DNA of 64,000 bases from Argopecten irradians (Eukaryota; Mollusca; Bivalvia; Pectinida; Pectinidae): NCBI RefSeq assembly GCF_041381155.1, contig NC_091143.1:31125331-31189330 (forward strand), written 5' to 3'. The notes beneath the pieces are model-generated. The model did not search any database. It worked only from the letters and a program-made list of their open reading frames with translations, and was not told where the DNA came from. This document shows, piece after piece, positions 14,301 to 27,956 of this stretch. Every line of letters starts with the position of its first letter. Positions within the stretch are counted from its first letter, which is position 1. Position numbers and translations under genes: made by a program.

Positions 14301-14879
14301 TGATCCTAAACGTTCCCGTCAATGAGGGGGTTAACCTGGGTGTGTTTTTAGCAATGATAATTAGGAATAAAGATAAATGCTATAACAAGAAGCGATAAAG
14401 GTTAGGACCAAATATCCGGTCCCAAAAGATTAGTTTCTTATGATTTATGTAAAACCTGTTCCTAATATAGGCTGAAGTAATGTGTAGGTTGTGTGAAGTC
14501 ATACTAAAACCACAACCCATATGTGTGTCTCTAACGGTATCTGTAAACGACAGAAGAATACTGCCTATACACGAAGATTTAATTAACAATGCAAATGTAC
14601 CGTTGGGGTCAGCGAGATTCCAATGCCAGAATTACTCGTTGGAAAACAGATCGATTGCAGTAAGTGGACATAGTGTGTCAGTATATAAGTCATTTATGTA
14701 AACCTGGTCTGTTTGGCATGTGAACAGTCTATCCCTAGTGTGATGGTACGGGCCTGGAAAAGAAGGAAACAAGTAAAAAAAAACAACAATAGATCTGTGA
14801 CTGATGCCCTACTCTCTATTGTTAGCAAAGGAATCCATTTATGTACTAAATTGTGACTAGTACACCAGTCATTATAACA
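5349..14879. other. Long stretch without recognisable genes
   Basis: AT-rich DNA with scattered short open frames (longest 139 codons at 5832-6251) that lack a recognisable domain, signal or splice context. Because a real gene nearby (18.8-19.9 kb) is readable only across many frame changes, exons could be hidden here too. I can support none. Confidence 0.4.
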
Positions 14880-16280
14880 CAGAAGCTTATATTAAGGAAG
14901 TAGAATTATAGCCTGCCTATTAAGGAAGTTGAAGTTGCAACAAGTTCACTTTCCACTCTATAACCACAGAAAGCCTATTAAAGATGTAAAATTATAAACA
15001 TGTGCACTTTCTCTATAAACACAGTAGACTATTAAGGGAAAAGTGGAAATACTATAACAAGTTGCACTTTCTCCTCAATAAAAACAGTAGTATTATCAGG
15101 GAAGTGAAATTATAACCAATGCACTATTCTCTATAAACACAGTAGTCCTAATCAGGGAAGTGAAATTATAACACGTGCACTATCTCTAATAAACACCGTA
15201 AGTCTATTAAGGGAAGTGAACTTGCAACAAGTTGCGGAGAGGTCACTTTCTCTAATAAACACTGTTAACCTAATAAAGAGATAAAATTATAAACATTGCA
15301 ATTTCTCTTTACAAAACGAGTTGCACTATAAGGTTTAAGTTGAAATTATAACCAGTGCACTTTCTCTATAAACACAGTAGCCTATTAGGGGAAGTGAAAA
15401 TTATAACCAGTGCACTTTCTCTATAACCCACAGTAGCCTATTAGGGAATGAACATTATAACCATGCAGCTTGCTCTATAAAACCAGTAGCCTATTATGGA
15501 AGTGAAATTATAACCGGTGCACTTACTCTGTCTCTATAAACACAGTACTATTAGGGAAGTGAATTATAACCATATTGCACTTTCTTCTATAAACACAGTA
15601 GCCTATAAGGGAAGTGCAATTATAAACCGTGCACTTTACTCTATAAACACAGTAGCCTAATAGGGAATGAAAGTTATAACCAGTTCACTTAGCCTATAAA
15701 CACAGTAGCCTTAGGGAAGAGACATTATAACCAGTTGCACTTTCTCTGATAAACCCAGTAGCCTTTAGGGAAGTGAAAATTATAACCAGTGTACTTTCTC
15801 TATAAACACAGTAGCCTATTAAGGAGTGAATTTGTAACCACGTGCACTTGCTCAAATAACACACCTGTAGTCTAATAAGGAAGTGAAATTGTATGGAGGT
15901 AAACTTATTCTTTTAAAACACAGTAGCCTATTGGAAGTGAAACATCAAGGTGAAAACTTGTCTCTAATAAAAACAATGTAGCCTTTTGAGGAAGTAATCG
16001 CGTGCCCGCGAAACGATGTATCTCAATCTTCGACGGGCACGTATTAAAACTCTTCACTTCACTTTCGAGGAAGTAAAATTGTAACCGGATGTACCTTTAT
16101 TCAGCTACACGTTATACACAGTAGCCTTGTAAGGGAAAGAATAGTCATATTGTAACCAGTACAGTTTCAATATAACACTGTAGGCATGTGAAATGGAAAA
16201 CTGAAAGTTTCATCACACCCACTTTTTCTATAAACACAGTAACCTGTTAAGAATTTGAAATTATAACCAGTACATTTCTA
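14880..16280 (+). repeat. 54-bp minisatellite, about 24 imperfect units
   Basis: The unit reads roughly TGCACTTTCTCTATAAACAC, then AGTAGCCTATTAGGGAAGTG, then AAATTATAACCAG. Spacing between successive CCTATTAGGG-like blocks is mostly 53-60 bases. Most differences between units are single-base gains or losses. Near 15995-16060 an unrelated GC-richer patch interrupts the array. A stray decayed piece (TGTAACCAGTGCACTCTCTC) lies near 16808. Confidence 0.85.
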
Positions 16281-18796
16281 CTACAAAAACATGAAAAGGA
16301 TCTTTATGAATTGTCTTTTTCGAACAAATACTTCACTATCACATAGTATAACCATCTCACGAATTGACAAGGTGATCGATACATCCTTCACGTCAACACG
16401 CAGGGTAACAAGTTATTGGAGTGCTATGAACGATAGATATCATTTTCCACTTACAAAACCATTAGCCGGGAAACGGAAGGTACTTTTATAACCATTCAAT
16501 GGCCTCTATTATATGACAACGAAACTCGTTAGTGACATGGAAACCAGCAACAACGCTTTGTTGTAGAAATGGTACAACTGTTTAGTAATCGTTGATGTGG
16601 CTACTCAGCTTTTGAACATTAAACAGTTTGGTAGGTAAATAGGTATCTTCTGTATTTTCGTGAATGAAATGCAACGTCTTATTTACTGGAAAAATGACGT
16701 GACGGTTTGCAAACACACAAATGTGTCGGCATGAATGCTCTTTAATCATTAAGTACCAGAAAGCTTCTTCAAGATGTCTTAATAATTTGTTATTGGAAGT
16801 ACACGCTGTAACCAGTGCACTCTCTCAGATACCAAAATTAAATTAACTGTAGCAGAAACTTAATAAATGGTTTTTGTTTGAAATGTTATTAATACATTAT
16901 AGTAAACTGTTTAATTCATGTTACGATCTATGTGAAACAATGTAAAAGCACCCACAGTGTCCCAATACTAATAGATGTTTTCCCAGAAATTAATATATGG
17001 GATATTTTTATCTACAACATTGAAGTGACAAACTGGTTTTATATACAATAACAGTTTTTTTTGCAACATTCACATTGAAGTATGCACTTGAAAAATTAAT
17101 GTGTATTTAAGTTACTTTTACAACTTGCCACTAAAAAAAACTACTTATAAAGAGGATTTAAGGAAAATCTTAAGATATAAGATAGTAATTTAACAAAATG
17201 TAGTTTTATAGAAACAAATCCCAATAAAAATAATCTTCGACATTGATAGTTTAAAAGATTTAACGCTTTAATAAAAATGTTTCTTGACCTATATTTTAAA
17301 ATGATTTTTATGGAATAGTGCTTTAACACGTAATAAATATTTTACACATTCCTTATGATATACTGTGTGGCGAAGATAACATTCACTCGGACCTCGCTAT
17401 AAATTCAGGCTATGGACAGCTCCTTCCTATTTTATCTTATTAGTTCTACAGGTAGATTAGTGAGTAACCTAAAACTAACCAGCTGATAGCGTGAACAAAG
17501 ATCTGTGGCGTAGCAAACATATCGAACCAAACACATCTATTAAACTTCCATTAATTCCCAGAATGAGAACTTATCTGATATAATTCTCTACAGATAAATC
17601 AAAGCTTTTGCAACGATAGCATGGTAATCAAATCATGTCAAATCTAGAAAAAAACCATTTTAACAGTATATATTAAGAATACCATTGAATTGTATTGATT
17701 ACAGCGATTATAAGCAAATTCAGAAACAATAGCTAAATTTAGTAAAATTATTATGTGGGGGTTATCAATCCTATAGTCTGCCCGGTATGGTATACTATCG
17801 AATGAAAATCCATTGGTCATTCGATAGTTAGCTAGCCGTCCATAATGTTTTACCGTGTATATGTGTGAATAAGTCCGTATGATGACAAATTGAAAATGTT
17901 TTGTTCATTCCTTGGTTTTTACTTCTTTGTACATTTAAATTGCGTTGGCACACATATTGCGGTTAAATATTCCTGTTACCCTCTAATATACTCAAGGATC
18001 ACTCGGGAACGTATGATAAATCAAAATTATTGAAGTAAGCTAGCCAGGTCAGGATTCCATAATGTATAGGCTTTGTGACAAGCTCGGGATATCAGATCAA
18101 TGCGTAGAAAGCTCTTAACGTGGGTCATATATTATATTGGTTTGTTGATACAACGTATTGGCTATTTATAGAAATTTTAATTTTTTATGTAATGAAAAGC
18201 AATAACAGAACATTTGTAACCTTTAAAAACTATACCTTAACACTATATGATTGTATCTTTAGCCACCATTTAAGTTGTATACATGCAAATATATAAAATC
18301 TAAATTACTCTTGAAAATAAAATTTCAAAGGTACAATTATGCAAACCTTAACAGTGAATAATATAAATATGCGTATAGTCTTAGATAGATCTTTTAATCA
18401 TTTGCAGTATCTTTTAACATATTGTTTGAAGCACTTTGTGTATGACATAAACACAAACCCAGCAAAAATATCCTTTTACCTATACATATCCATTTCGCCT
18501 CTTTTATATCACAACATTCTCTCACTCTCTTGATATCTTCTTCTCAACCTCATGGTAAAACTGCTTAAATATGTATATATACTTAAATGTGTACGTTCAA
18601 AGCATCGAGAGAGTTCTCACCTGAAGAAGGTATAGTGTAGACTTACAAAGGCCGTCCATTTCGATGGAGCATACGTGGCTCTTAGACAGTGTTCCCGTTT
18701 AGAAACCGTTCTCTGTAGGGTGCATAATGTATTCGGATTTGTTCATTTGTTTTCTCGGACTCCTATGATTAGAATCCATTATTGTGTCGCCTGCTG
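16281..18796. other. AT-rich stretch without recognisable genes
   Basis: Beyond the isolated minisatellite remnant near 16808, nothing was recognised on either strand. Confidence 0.4.
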
Positions 18797-19903
18797 TCAT
18801 TTACACTTGCATGATTTCGGGAATAAAACCTCGTTTGAAAGCCTCACGAAAATCTCTGTTGAAGATTGCTATAAATGATTGGGTTTTAAACAGGAAATTG
18901 GCATAATCCTAGCCAACTTTAGAATGCTAAACACTGCCACCGGAACATCACATTTCACAAAAAGGCTGAGATGAGATTCATGATAAAGAACGGCAACCAG
19001 CAAAAGAGAAACACACCAACAATGATCACAAGAGTTACTTTGCGCAGCTTGTGGTCTGACATTTTAGAACCACTCACTTTAACCATTAGAGTTGTTTGAA
19101 ATCTGTCTTGCGAGGTAGCACCCGACGAAAAGATCGCGTGTTGATTTTCTTTATGCTTAGCCCGCATGTTTTCTTGCATATGCATAAAGTTGGAAGTATA
19201 AATTGCTAGCATAACAATTAGAGGAATAATGAAACTTATTGTAGATGAAACTACAGCGTAGGCCCGATTTCAAATCCAAATTACATGAAATGTTCGTCAG
19301 GAGTTTGTCCTGGTCCTCTGGATTTTTATGCCATTCTAAATGTAATCGGGAACAAAGGATATAATTAGAGACATTATCCAAACTGATGATATCATCGCCG
19401 CCACTTTCTTCCACGTCATACAGGACATCGTAATCGTAACGGATCTCGGATTATATGTATATACCTGTCAAGGCTTATAACACAGAGATTAATGTGATGG
19501 AAAGCAGTTGAACACATAATATCAGATGATAAATCCAAATATTGCAAAAAAACAGACCCGAAAAGCCATCTCACCCTGTATGTCGTTAATTACAAGCAAA
19601 GGTCAACACAAGAATAGCCACGAGGAGGTCCTGCAATGGCTAAGAGACACAATGAATAGATTGTTTAGGTGTTTCAATCTCCGGTCCGTAAATACGGCCA
19701 CACAGACCAGGATGTTTCCTGCAAATGGCTAGGATAATAACCAGAGACAGGATCGTCCCCGATTCACTATACTCTCCACCACCGTGTACGGTCCCCCCCC
19801 CCCCACTGGGTCCAGCATCAACCGGAAACCGTTTACCCCCAGCACTCCCATTGTCGAACAAGTCGTGTTCCAAATTAGGAAACACAGAGTAATTGGTCAC
19901 CAT
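18797..19903 (-). pseudogene. D1-like dopamine (biogenic amine) receptor, frame-disrupted
   Basis: This is a class A GPCR for dopamine or a related amine at the plasma membrane. Read on the minus strand from an ATG at 19903, it has a Gly-rich N-terminus with an N-glycosylation site (NYS), then TM1 (GNILVCVAVFTDRR), TM2 (LNNLFIVSL), and TM3 with DIMCSTAS and ISLDRYIHI (DRY about 19459-19467) then RDPLRY. TM4 is MTWKKVAAMISSVWIMS, followed by LEWHKNPEDQ as in D1 receptors. Next come TM5 (AYAVVSSTISFIIP), TM6 (VGVFLFCWLPFFIMN) and a TM7 NPxxY region with FNRDFREAFKR. It ends in a Cys-rich tail (KSCKCK, stop about 18797). About 370 codons without introns is normal family size. The segments lie in different frames, with about ten single-base-type shifts, including between TM2 and TM3, within the DRY-TM4 segment, before TM5 and in TM7. 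Motifs themselves are well kept, so sequencing indels are as likely as pseudogenisation. Octopamine- or tyramine-type specificity cannot be excluded. Confidence 0.8.
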
Positions 19904-22900
19904 ATTCCTTGGAACAAGTAATTCCCAAATAAATCCAATGCGTATGGTCATCCTGATGACTATACTCGGTTTTCCTCCTCCTCTTCCCCCGTACCGTATT
20001 TAATTCCCAAGGTGTTGTTGGAATGGACGGATCAACAGACCCATAGCGGAGTAGAGAAGCACGCCATACACCACAATGTACCATCACAACACACGGCTCC
20101 ACGACCTCTTCACCAAAATTGTTTTTCGAGTTTTAAAAGTGGTACCACAAGCAACACATTGGTCTGCCAGGTGATCAATTGACGAACAATTTCCATTTAG
20201 GGTGTAGGCGATATAGTGTAAACACTGAACACTCCCATGAGTGTAACACTTTAAAAATAACACGGGAATAAATGGGTTTGTTTTAGTCACCAATCCAACC
20301 TGGTTTGTGTGTGTACCGATAATTACCCGCAGTATTCCGAACCTACTATTTGGAATATCGGACAGAAAACGTAATCACTGACAACTGATCGTGTTACAGG
20401 TTCTCTTTAAAATCAAGTTTTTTCAATCCAACTTCTTCCTATCACTCCACCGTGCTATTATCCCAAGTCCCTCATGGTGTGTAGTAAAAGGTAAATCCCA
20501 AATTATCGTCCAGGTAAACTCCTGTAAAGAGATTGGAATTAGCTAAATCCATTCCTGTTTTCTAAGTTTCCGTTCATCGACTTCAAACACATGGCGATCT
20601 TGAATAACATAAGTATTTAATCAAATCAAATTCACTATTTCAATCCCGGTGTGATTCAACAGAAAACATTTCTCTTCTATATATGTACAAACATACATGA
20701 TCTGCATGGCTTCAACCCACCCGATTGTCCATGTACACACCGGTCCGTTATAGCATAAAAACAGTGGTCACAAAACCCATAAATGACCATACGTCCACAC
20801 ACTGACAACGAATTATTCCACTGACGTGAATAGGTCGTCAAATTCCAACTTTTTTCAGAAAAAGTAAATTTTTTTACTAAATATTTTGAAAAGTTTTTCA
20901 GTAGTTCTTAATACTTCCGTATGCTAGCCAGTACGGTCCCGAAGCGTGCTACTCTGGTCCTTATGCCGGGCGCACATTGCCTGGTCAGATCATAAAGCCC
21001 TTGTCTGTTCGCATCAGATATGGCCTGGCGTGTAATCACAGCCACGTTCGATCAGAAAGGTCAGCTAACTGGCGTTACAAATGCGCTGGCAGCTTTTCTG
21101 GTTGAGCCCCATCGGCGTATTTGCCTGTTCAATATTATCATAATACCACTGAGTACTGTGAATGGAATCCAGTCCCCTCGCATCTGTTCGACCTGAGTTT
21201 TTAAACGTTATAACCTTTTTAAAAAGTCATACATAGGATTACATCACTAGCATCGAGGCCACCCCAGGTAACATCCCAACATTTTTACATTCAAAGTCCT
21301 ATAATTAACTGTTTTTCTGGACCAGAGATGTAGGATACATTTACCCCAGTCTCTACAGCTGGGAACAAACAAAGAAAAAAAGTTTACGAAAAATCCATCA
21401 AAATGAGATTAGCGATGCGAAACAGATGCCAGCTTAAATTTAAATACCGCTAACATTCTGCAGCATTGAGTAACAAATTATATATAAGTGCGACATGCGT
21501 TTCCGTCTTAAAAATATAAGCATTGTTGTTGGTCAGGGCGATTACAGTCAGGTAACGCTTAACACAGATAACTTATTTAGTTCAAAGCAATATTCTTTAT
21601 ATCCTACAATATCTATACTGGTTTTATAAAAATTTCGGCGTCAAAGTTATGAACATTTGAATTACTTGCATAAAAAAACAGATAAACAATATGTTCCCGT
21701 TCAAAGTATACAAAACACTTTTCGGTTATAAATACCTAAGAGATTTTAGCGTCAACCTCCAGCTCCTGAAAGTAACGTGTTAGTAGAGTGCTTCTCATTA
21801 CTGCTTCCACTGTAATAGACCGCCTTGTCAATCCTAACCTTCTCGTATCAGAGCGCGTGCATCATATACAAAATCATTCATGACATGTAAACGTGTTCAC
21901 ATTCAAACCGTCAGGTCGATGTCATAGATGCAATTATCACAAGGACAATATCAAGTGAGGCGTTTCATGTTTATTTGGATATCATTTGTTTATCATCGAT
22001 TATGAGTGTGAATCCCACAAAAATACATGAGATCACAAATGTAAATATGATTGAAACAACATAAAAAAATCTGTTTTTTTTCGTAATTATGATATAATAA
22101 CTAAAGATAGGATTTCTTTGTAAGTACCTTTCAATTATTGTTTCTTTATATAATCGCAAGACAACTATAACCTGTAATAAATGTTAATAACCTCATTAAG
22201 ATACTTTTTGGGTTAAATTTTATATTTATTTTATTTGTATCGAATGATTTGACAGGATTGGGCAGACGTTATCCATGATTTGAATACTCCAGACAGAGAA
22301 AATACATCAGGTATGCAGTTGCACTCGCAGGCCTTTTTTAATGTGAATTTTCCACACAGGTATACAATTGTTCCCATATAGATAAACATCAGACTTATAC
22401 ATAAAAACCCGAAAGATTACGTCATATTTTTGTTGTTGTATTGTAACAAGCGTCTCCTTCCTATCCCCTACGTGGCCCACTTTAGTGAAACTGTAACATA
22501 ACCAGTGCACATTGTACCTGTGACGCCATTCACCACTGTTCCTATAAATTCCACCCCATACCTGTTACTATATTTACCTATCAATCTTCAATCACTTGCT
22601 CATACAAACATCTCATTGTTTGGATACGTACCATAAACATAAAACACACATTTATTTTTTATAAAAAGGTGTTAACAGTGCAGACTCTACATTGATGTAA
22701 ACTCACGATATAAATCATTCGTAACTTGATTTTAACCGACCATTGTAGAAAATATTTACATATTTATGTACGTCATTTAAATAATTACACTTTATTTTAC
22801 ATGTTATCCGTCTTTAACAAAACTGACGTGACTTTATAACTGGCGATACCCATGGGTGACTATTCCAGCGAAACGTGTTAATGAGTGGATTGATTTTTTA

Positions 22901-24235
22901 TTACAACACAATATTTTGACGTGTTAGGTAAAGAAATAAAATATTCTGACAAGATTAAACAGAAATCTAATAACTTTAGATTTACATTAATATATATGTT
23001 AAATGAATTTTACGGATGGATTGTCTACAGCATTAAATTCCAGATAAATGTTAAAGAGCAAGACCAAACTCAAAATCAATATAATGTAAAATCTAGTTCG
23101 TATCTTTTTAAAATTTAATTAACCTAATTGCTGTAAACGTTTTAATAATGACGTCGAAAACGTTATTCATCAAAGCGCGAGTGAGAGAAAAGGTAGACAC
23201 GAGTTTATCCGTGTCTTAATAACGATATCTGATTTAGGTTGACGAAGATGAAGTTTTTACTTTTCACTTGCTATCATGAGGCCTGATATATTGATAATCG
23301 ATGAGTGTTATTGCTCGGTTTACATCTTTCTGAATCTAACACCGATTTGTCTACTTTAATTCCGTGCTTGAATGGAGCACGTTTTTCTTTTTTTAATTTT
23401 CGATGTGCTTAACGGATTGCAAGTGTGAAAAAAATTCGTTTTGATTTATATGAAGAATTATACATAAAGTGTCATCATGTTTCTTTCCCATTTTCTAGTT
23501 GTAAATGGAAAAATTGGATATTTGCTTACAATTATAGATTTTCTATAACTATTCAGTTTCCATGCATATCTGAAATCTATATTGTTTTTGGTACTGTTTT
23601 TGTACCATAAACAAAGAAGAAAATGTATTTAAAGTATAAACGACAATACGTTGTAATGATTACATTGTATATTTACGAGAATGTGTCTATCACAAAAAAA
23701 TCTATATCCATTTTTAAAGCAGCTCTTCCTCTGAAAGAAATGACAGTAACATGAGTATAAATATAGCACTGACTTGTAATTTTAAACAATAGTATTCGCA
23801 TTAAACTCACCAGAGGATCACGTGACTTCTAGGTGTCGGAGTATGCACTTATTGCATTATTACGTATTGTTGTACACACAATAAGAGCATTAGGGCTGTC
23901 GAACATCGCATGTAATCACGCCCAGACTGTACGGACGGTAGAACACTGCCATAGACGATATTAACACATGGACACACAGTCACGGCGGAAGACCATTGAT
24001 GTATCAATGTGAGTTTCATTTGAAACTGGGAGGGGGAAGATATGATGTATGTAATGATGAATAGGGAAGAACATCTTTTGACATGTATATAAATGTTGTT
24101 GTTTTCTGCTTCTATAACATAATAACTTATGTATTATTTTAAAATTTCCCTGGGAAACACGTTTACACTATTGGGGTTTTCGAACATTGTGAAATACAAA
24201 GTATTCCTGTCATAATAATTTTACTGCAAATTGCA
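19904..24235. other. Stretch without recognisable genes
   Basis: AT-rich apart from a GC-richer island at about 20935-21190. That island has some codon-like texture on the minus strand but no family I can name, and its frame is broken. The part just upstream of the receptor may hold its 5' UTR. Confidence 0.4.
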
Positions 24236-24275
24236 CTGAATATCTTCTCAGTATGCATACTGAAAAGATGTTCAG
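24236..24275. repeat. 40-bp near-perfect palindrome
   Basis: Two 20-base arms match with two mismatches around the centre GTATGCATAC; the inner TCAGTATGCATACTGA is perfect. No flanking duplication was seen. Confidence 0.75.
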
Positions 24276-26643
24276 CAAAATACGCAGCAGGAATAGGACC
24301 AAAATTCGGACCGCAAATTCACTCAGAAATCTTTGATAGGATAATTTACTTTTAAAAAACAATGTGTTAAATGTAAAACTTTGTTGTGACTGGATGTTTT
24401 CATATATTTAAATGCACAACATCCGGACATGCGAGACCACACTTGTAGAAACAACATATATGGAATATCACTACGGAACAGGATATATACTGGTCTAATA
24501 AGGGTAATACCGCTCATTGTTATCATTTTACAGAGTCCCATCATTCTCGAGTTTTATCACCAAAATCAATGACGCCGATTTTTACTACAAGTATATATAC
24601 AGTGATCTACCAGACCACAGTCAGTGATTATAAAATTCATCTTTAATAAACATTAGTCGCCGTTATTTAAATGATAACATATTCAGAAAAAAACAATAAA
24701 AACAGAATACTATTTTATAGTCAAAAAGGTAATAGACATACGTGTACAAAGAACAGTGGAATGGATTTGATTGATGTTGCAACGTTAACGTCATTATGAA
24801 ACTTACAATAGGTAAAAATGTCACTCCACATTTCCTGTGTACCAAGTAGGATTTCTTCGGTGACACTTAATCAGTGAAAATCCCAATAAAAAATGATTGA
24901 TCTGTATATCAGTTTATTTGTTTATGATGCATTTTCATGTACTAAATTGTTAGGGATCAAATGAATATTTTCTCGAACGTCAGAAAAAGCAAAGCTGTAA
25001 TCAACGAATTCAAAGTACATGAAATATAGTGAAGACACTTCTTTTGCACGAAAAGTATCAAATGCTTGTGTATCGATAACATAGACCCAGTTCTGCAAAA
25101 ACGTTTAATGTCAATAAATATGCCAGTGCGTATAAGCTATTCTTTGGTGTGAAAAAGATAAGTAAGGTTACTGTTTTTTTCGTCGCGTATTCCGTGGGAA
25201 CCAAACGTGGTGTGGGGACGGATTACCCCTGAAATATATCTTAACATAATTTTGGACAGTAAATTGTATGTACCTCTTCATGTGGCATTTTCATCTAATC
25301 GGTTAACGGAATGCTGTTTGATTCCACGAATTGCCTGTGGGTTGTTGCCTAAGGGGGTAATGATAGAAATAAAGTGGCTGGTATGGGGTTTTAAAAGTCA
25401 TTGAAAGAATATAAAAGGTTGGATGGAATACGCCAACTATCTCAATTATGATTTCAAATCAACAAATATTTAAACAGTATGTTTCAATAAAAAATATCAA
25501 GCTTTTCATGTATTGATACCTTTGTCATTATATATATTAACGATTTAGATTTTTAAAATAGTTCTAGGAATCTTGTGTATCAGGCTGCATTTCTCTTGTT
25601 TGGTCCGTGTTGTGAGGGTATGGGTTGGATAGCTGTGGGTTACATCAACAGAAGGAAATAAATTGGTGATGGATCGGGCCCCAAACAGTTAGAACATGTT
25701 TATACAGGAATGCTGGGAATTTATCAGCGGTAGAATCTGACAGACGAAGTAAACCAGAATGGTATATAAACATCATTGATTCTATTGAGAGTAACCCCAA
25801 GGTTGACTAGTCAATATAGACCGATATAATATTTACTGACTGATGAACAGTGTTATTATGTCTGCCTTTGGGAAGTGTATATGTATCTTATTGTTTACAA
25901 GGTGAGACTTTGATTATGTAACATACAGTGGTATGTGCTGTGATGGCACAACATATGGTACATTAGAAATGTACTATAAAATCATAAAATGTGTGGGTGT
26001 GCTTCAGAGACTATGGCAGGGGAGTCAAAACAAATCTATTGAAAACATATACATTGCAATACCTGATGTTATGCAACACAAACAATGTAATTTCGCAAAA
26101 TTGGTAATGTATCATAGAATGGGTGTGTTCGATATCAGTTTCACAAAATTTTATTACAAAACGCAAATGGTTTTGGCATCAGGCAAAGCCTATTTAAGCA
26201 AAAATTAAACAAAGGGCGTATACTTTTTTTACTATAGTGAAGCCACATTGCAGTTTTCGAGTTTGAGTACGAGATTAAGGGAAGTATTAATCGATATTAT
26301 ACAGAAGTATTAATACTATTTTATTAAGGAAGACTGTCCCTTCTGGTTTCCTCTGAAGAATTTTGTTTATTTTTTTGATATTTTATTTTAAGGAAACCCT
26401 GATCACAGAAAGCACATAAAAATCATATGTCACCAGGTTTATTTTTCTTCCAGGTTTGCTTAAAGATAAGTACTAATGACTTATTATGCCGGATTTTAAG
26501 GATTTTTAAATAAATTATATCTTCTCCCCGTAACTTTCCTTAACATATAAAAAGTATGCCTATATCATATTCATACCTTCTGTAAGTAAGACATATATAA
26601 TTTATAACTAATAAAAATAAGTCCGCAATAAAACAACATATTG
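24276..26643. other. AT-rich stretch without recognisable genes
   Basis: A 91-codon open frame at 25933-26208 shows no recognisable domain. Nothing else was supported. Confidence 0.4.
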
Positions 26644-27912
26644 TTAAAGTGAATAGTCGGGCAAAGGAAACCAGTCTAAATGCGTTCTTTGGCCTTCCAA
26701 AAGTCGTTGTATACCATAATGATGGTCAAGTTCTGCTTACGGTGTCCACTTTTTGACCATTGAAATTTTGGGGAAGCCCCGTGTAAATTTAGCACAGTTC
26801 TAAATATAAATTCTCCCAAACTCTTTGAAAACGAGGCTGCGTGGAAATGTCAACATGGACATGTGTTTCTCAGTCGTGTCGGTTTCGTTTCGTGTGATAA
26901 ACCACTAATGCGGTATGCAAATTGTTGTTTTGAGATGATACATTTGATGCAAATGAAGTATTCTTACATTAATGACAATGCTTTGTAATCATTTTTCGAT
27001 AAAAGCATCTTGTACATGGAAATCGACACAAATATTCGGCCGATGCAGAGATGGGGCCCCGGCAAGGGGCAATTATTGCAGCATAGCATTCGTCGTATTT
27101 TACATCAACCGAATCATGAAGGTTAAATACAAATAATCGTAACATAATTTCCCATTTAAAACCACACGAAAACGTTCCATAGAACGTCCGTGCATGCAGC
27201 TGTCAAAGATGTGAAAATAAATTAGCTCATACATAGATATTTTACAAGTACAATATATGTGTTCAATTATTCCTGTAGTTTTTTGCAGAGATTTAATTAA
27301 ATTATCTATGTCTCTGGTTGGTTTTTTTTTTGTAAACAATATTTGAGTTCTGGAGAGAGATGACATGAATGTCCAGCTGGAAGGAAAGAAACTTTTATGA
27401 TGTATATGTATCGTACAATGTATATATGTAAACGTACATTCCATGTAGCTGCTATAGAATTACAACTAGGAAATTCTCTCAAACATTGATAATATTTAAT
27501 TCTTCACATTCATGTAGGCCTATGCTGTGAGAATTGAGAATTAACACATCATATATATTTCCAGAAAACATATAGGCCTACATGTATGTTACTTTCCTTT
27601 TCTGTTGTTTCCTGTTCTTTTTTGTGCTCTGGAGAAAAAGATGATAGAGTTGAAGAAAAGTAATTAATTAAGAGAAATGTGTACCACAGTACTTTGTCTG
27701 TAGCCGAGGGGTTCTATACTGTTTTAATAGTCCAGTAATTAATAATTAAATTGAAAATTTCAAAATTAAGATGAAATTGTAAATTCCATTTTTGAATGAA
27801 GTGGTTCCCCTCCTTTGAGAGTACACAGTGTGTATACCCTTTTTGGTTTTTAGGAATTATACCTGAATAGGAACCTGAAATAACATGACAATCAATCAGG
27901 TATGTGTGTGTT

Positions 27913-27932
27913 GGGGGTGGGGGGTGGGGGGG
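27913..27932 (+). other. G-run with quadruplex potential
   Basis: Runs of five, six and seven G are separated by single T. The spacing would allow a G-quadruplex with one-base loops. Confidence 0.5.
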
Positions 27933-27956
27933 CTAAAAGACAGAAGAATCATGAGG

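Noticed and set aside
14880-16280. Regular repeats resembling a CRISPR array
   Set aside because: Units are repeated throughout with no unique spacers, in a eukaryotic context; it is a minisatellite.
20935-21190. GC-richer island suspected to be bacterial or vector contamination
   Set aside because: No recognisable bacterial or vector gene could be read in any frame, and it grades into the surrounding host-like sequence.
27100-27444. 114-codon minus-strand frame inside the TTAA element as a transposase
   Set aside because: No catalytic motif or family resemblance; length and composition fit chance in AT-rich DNA.
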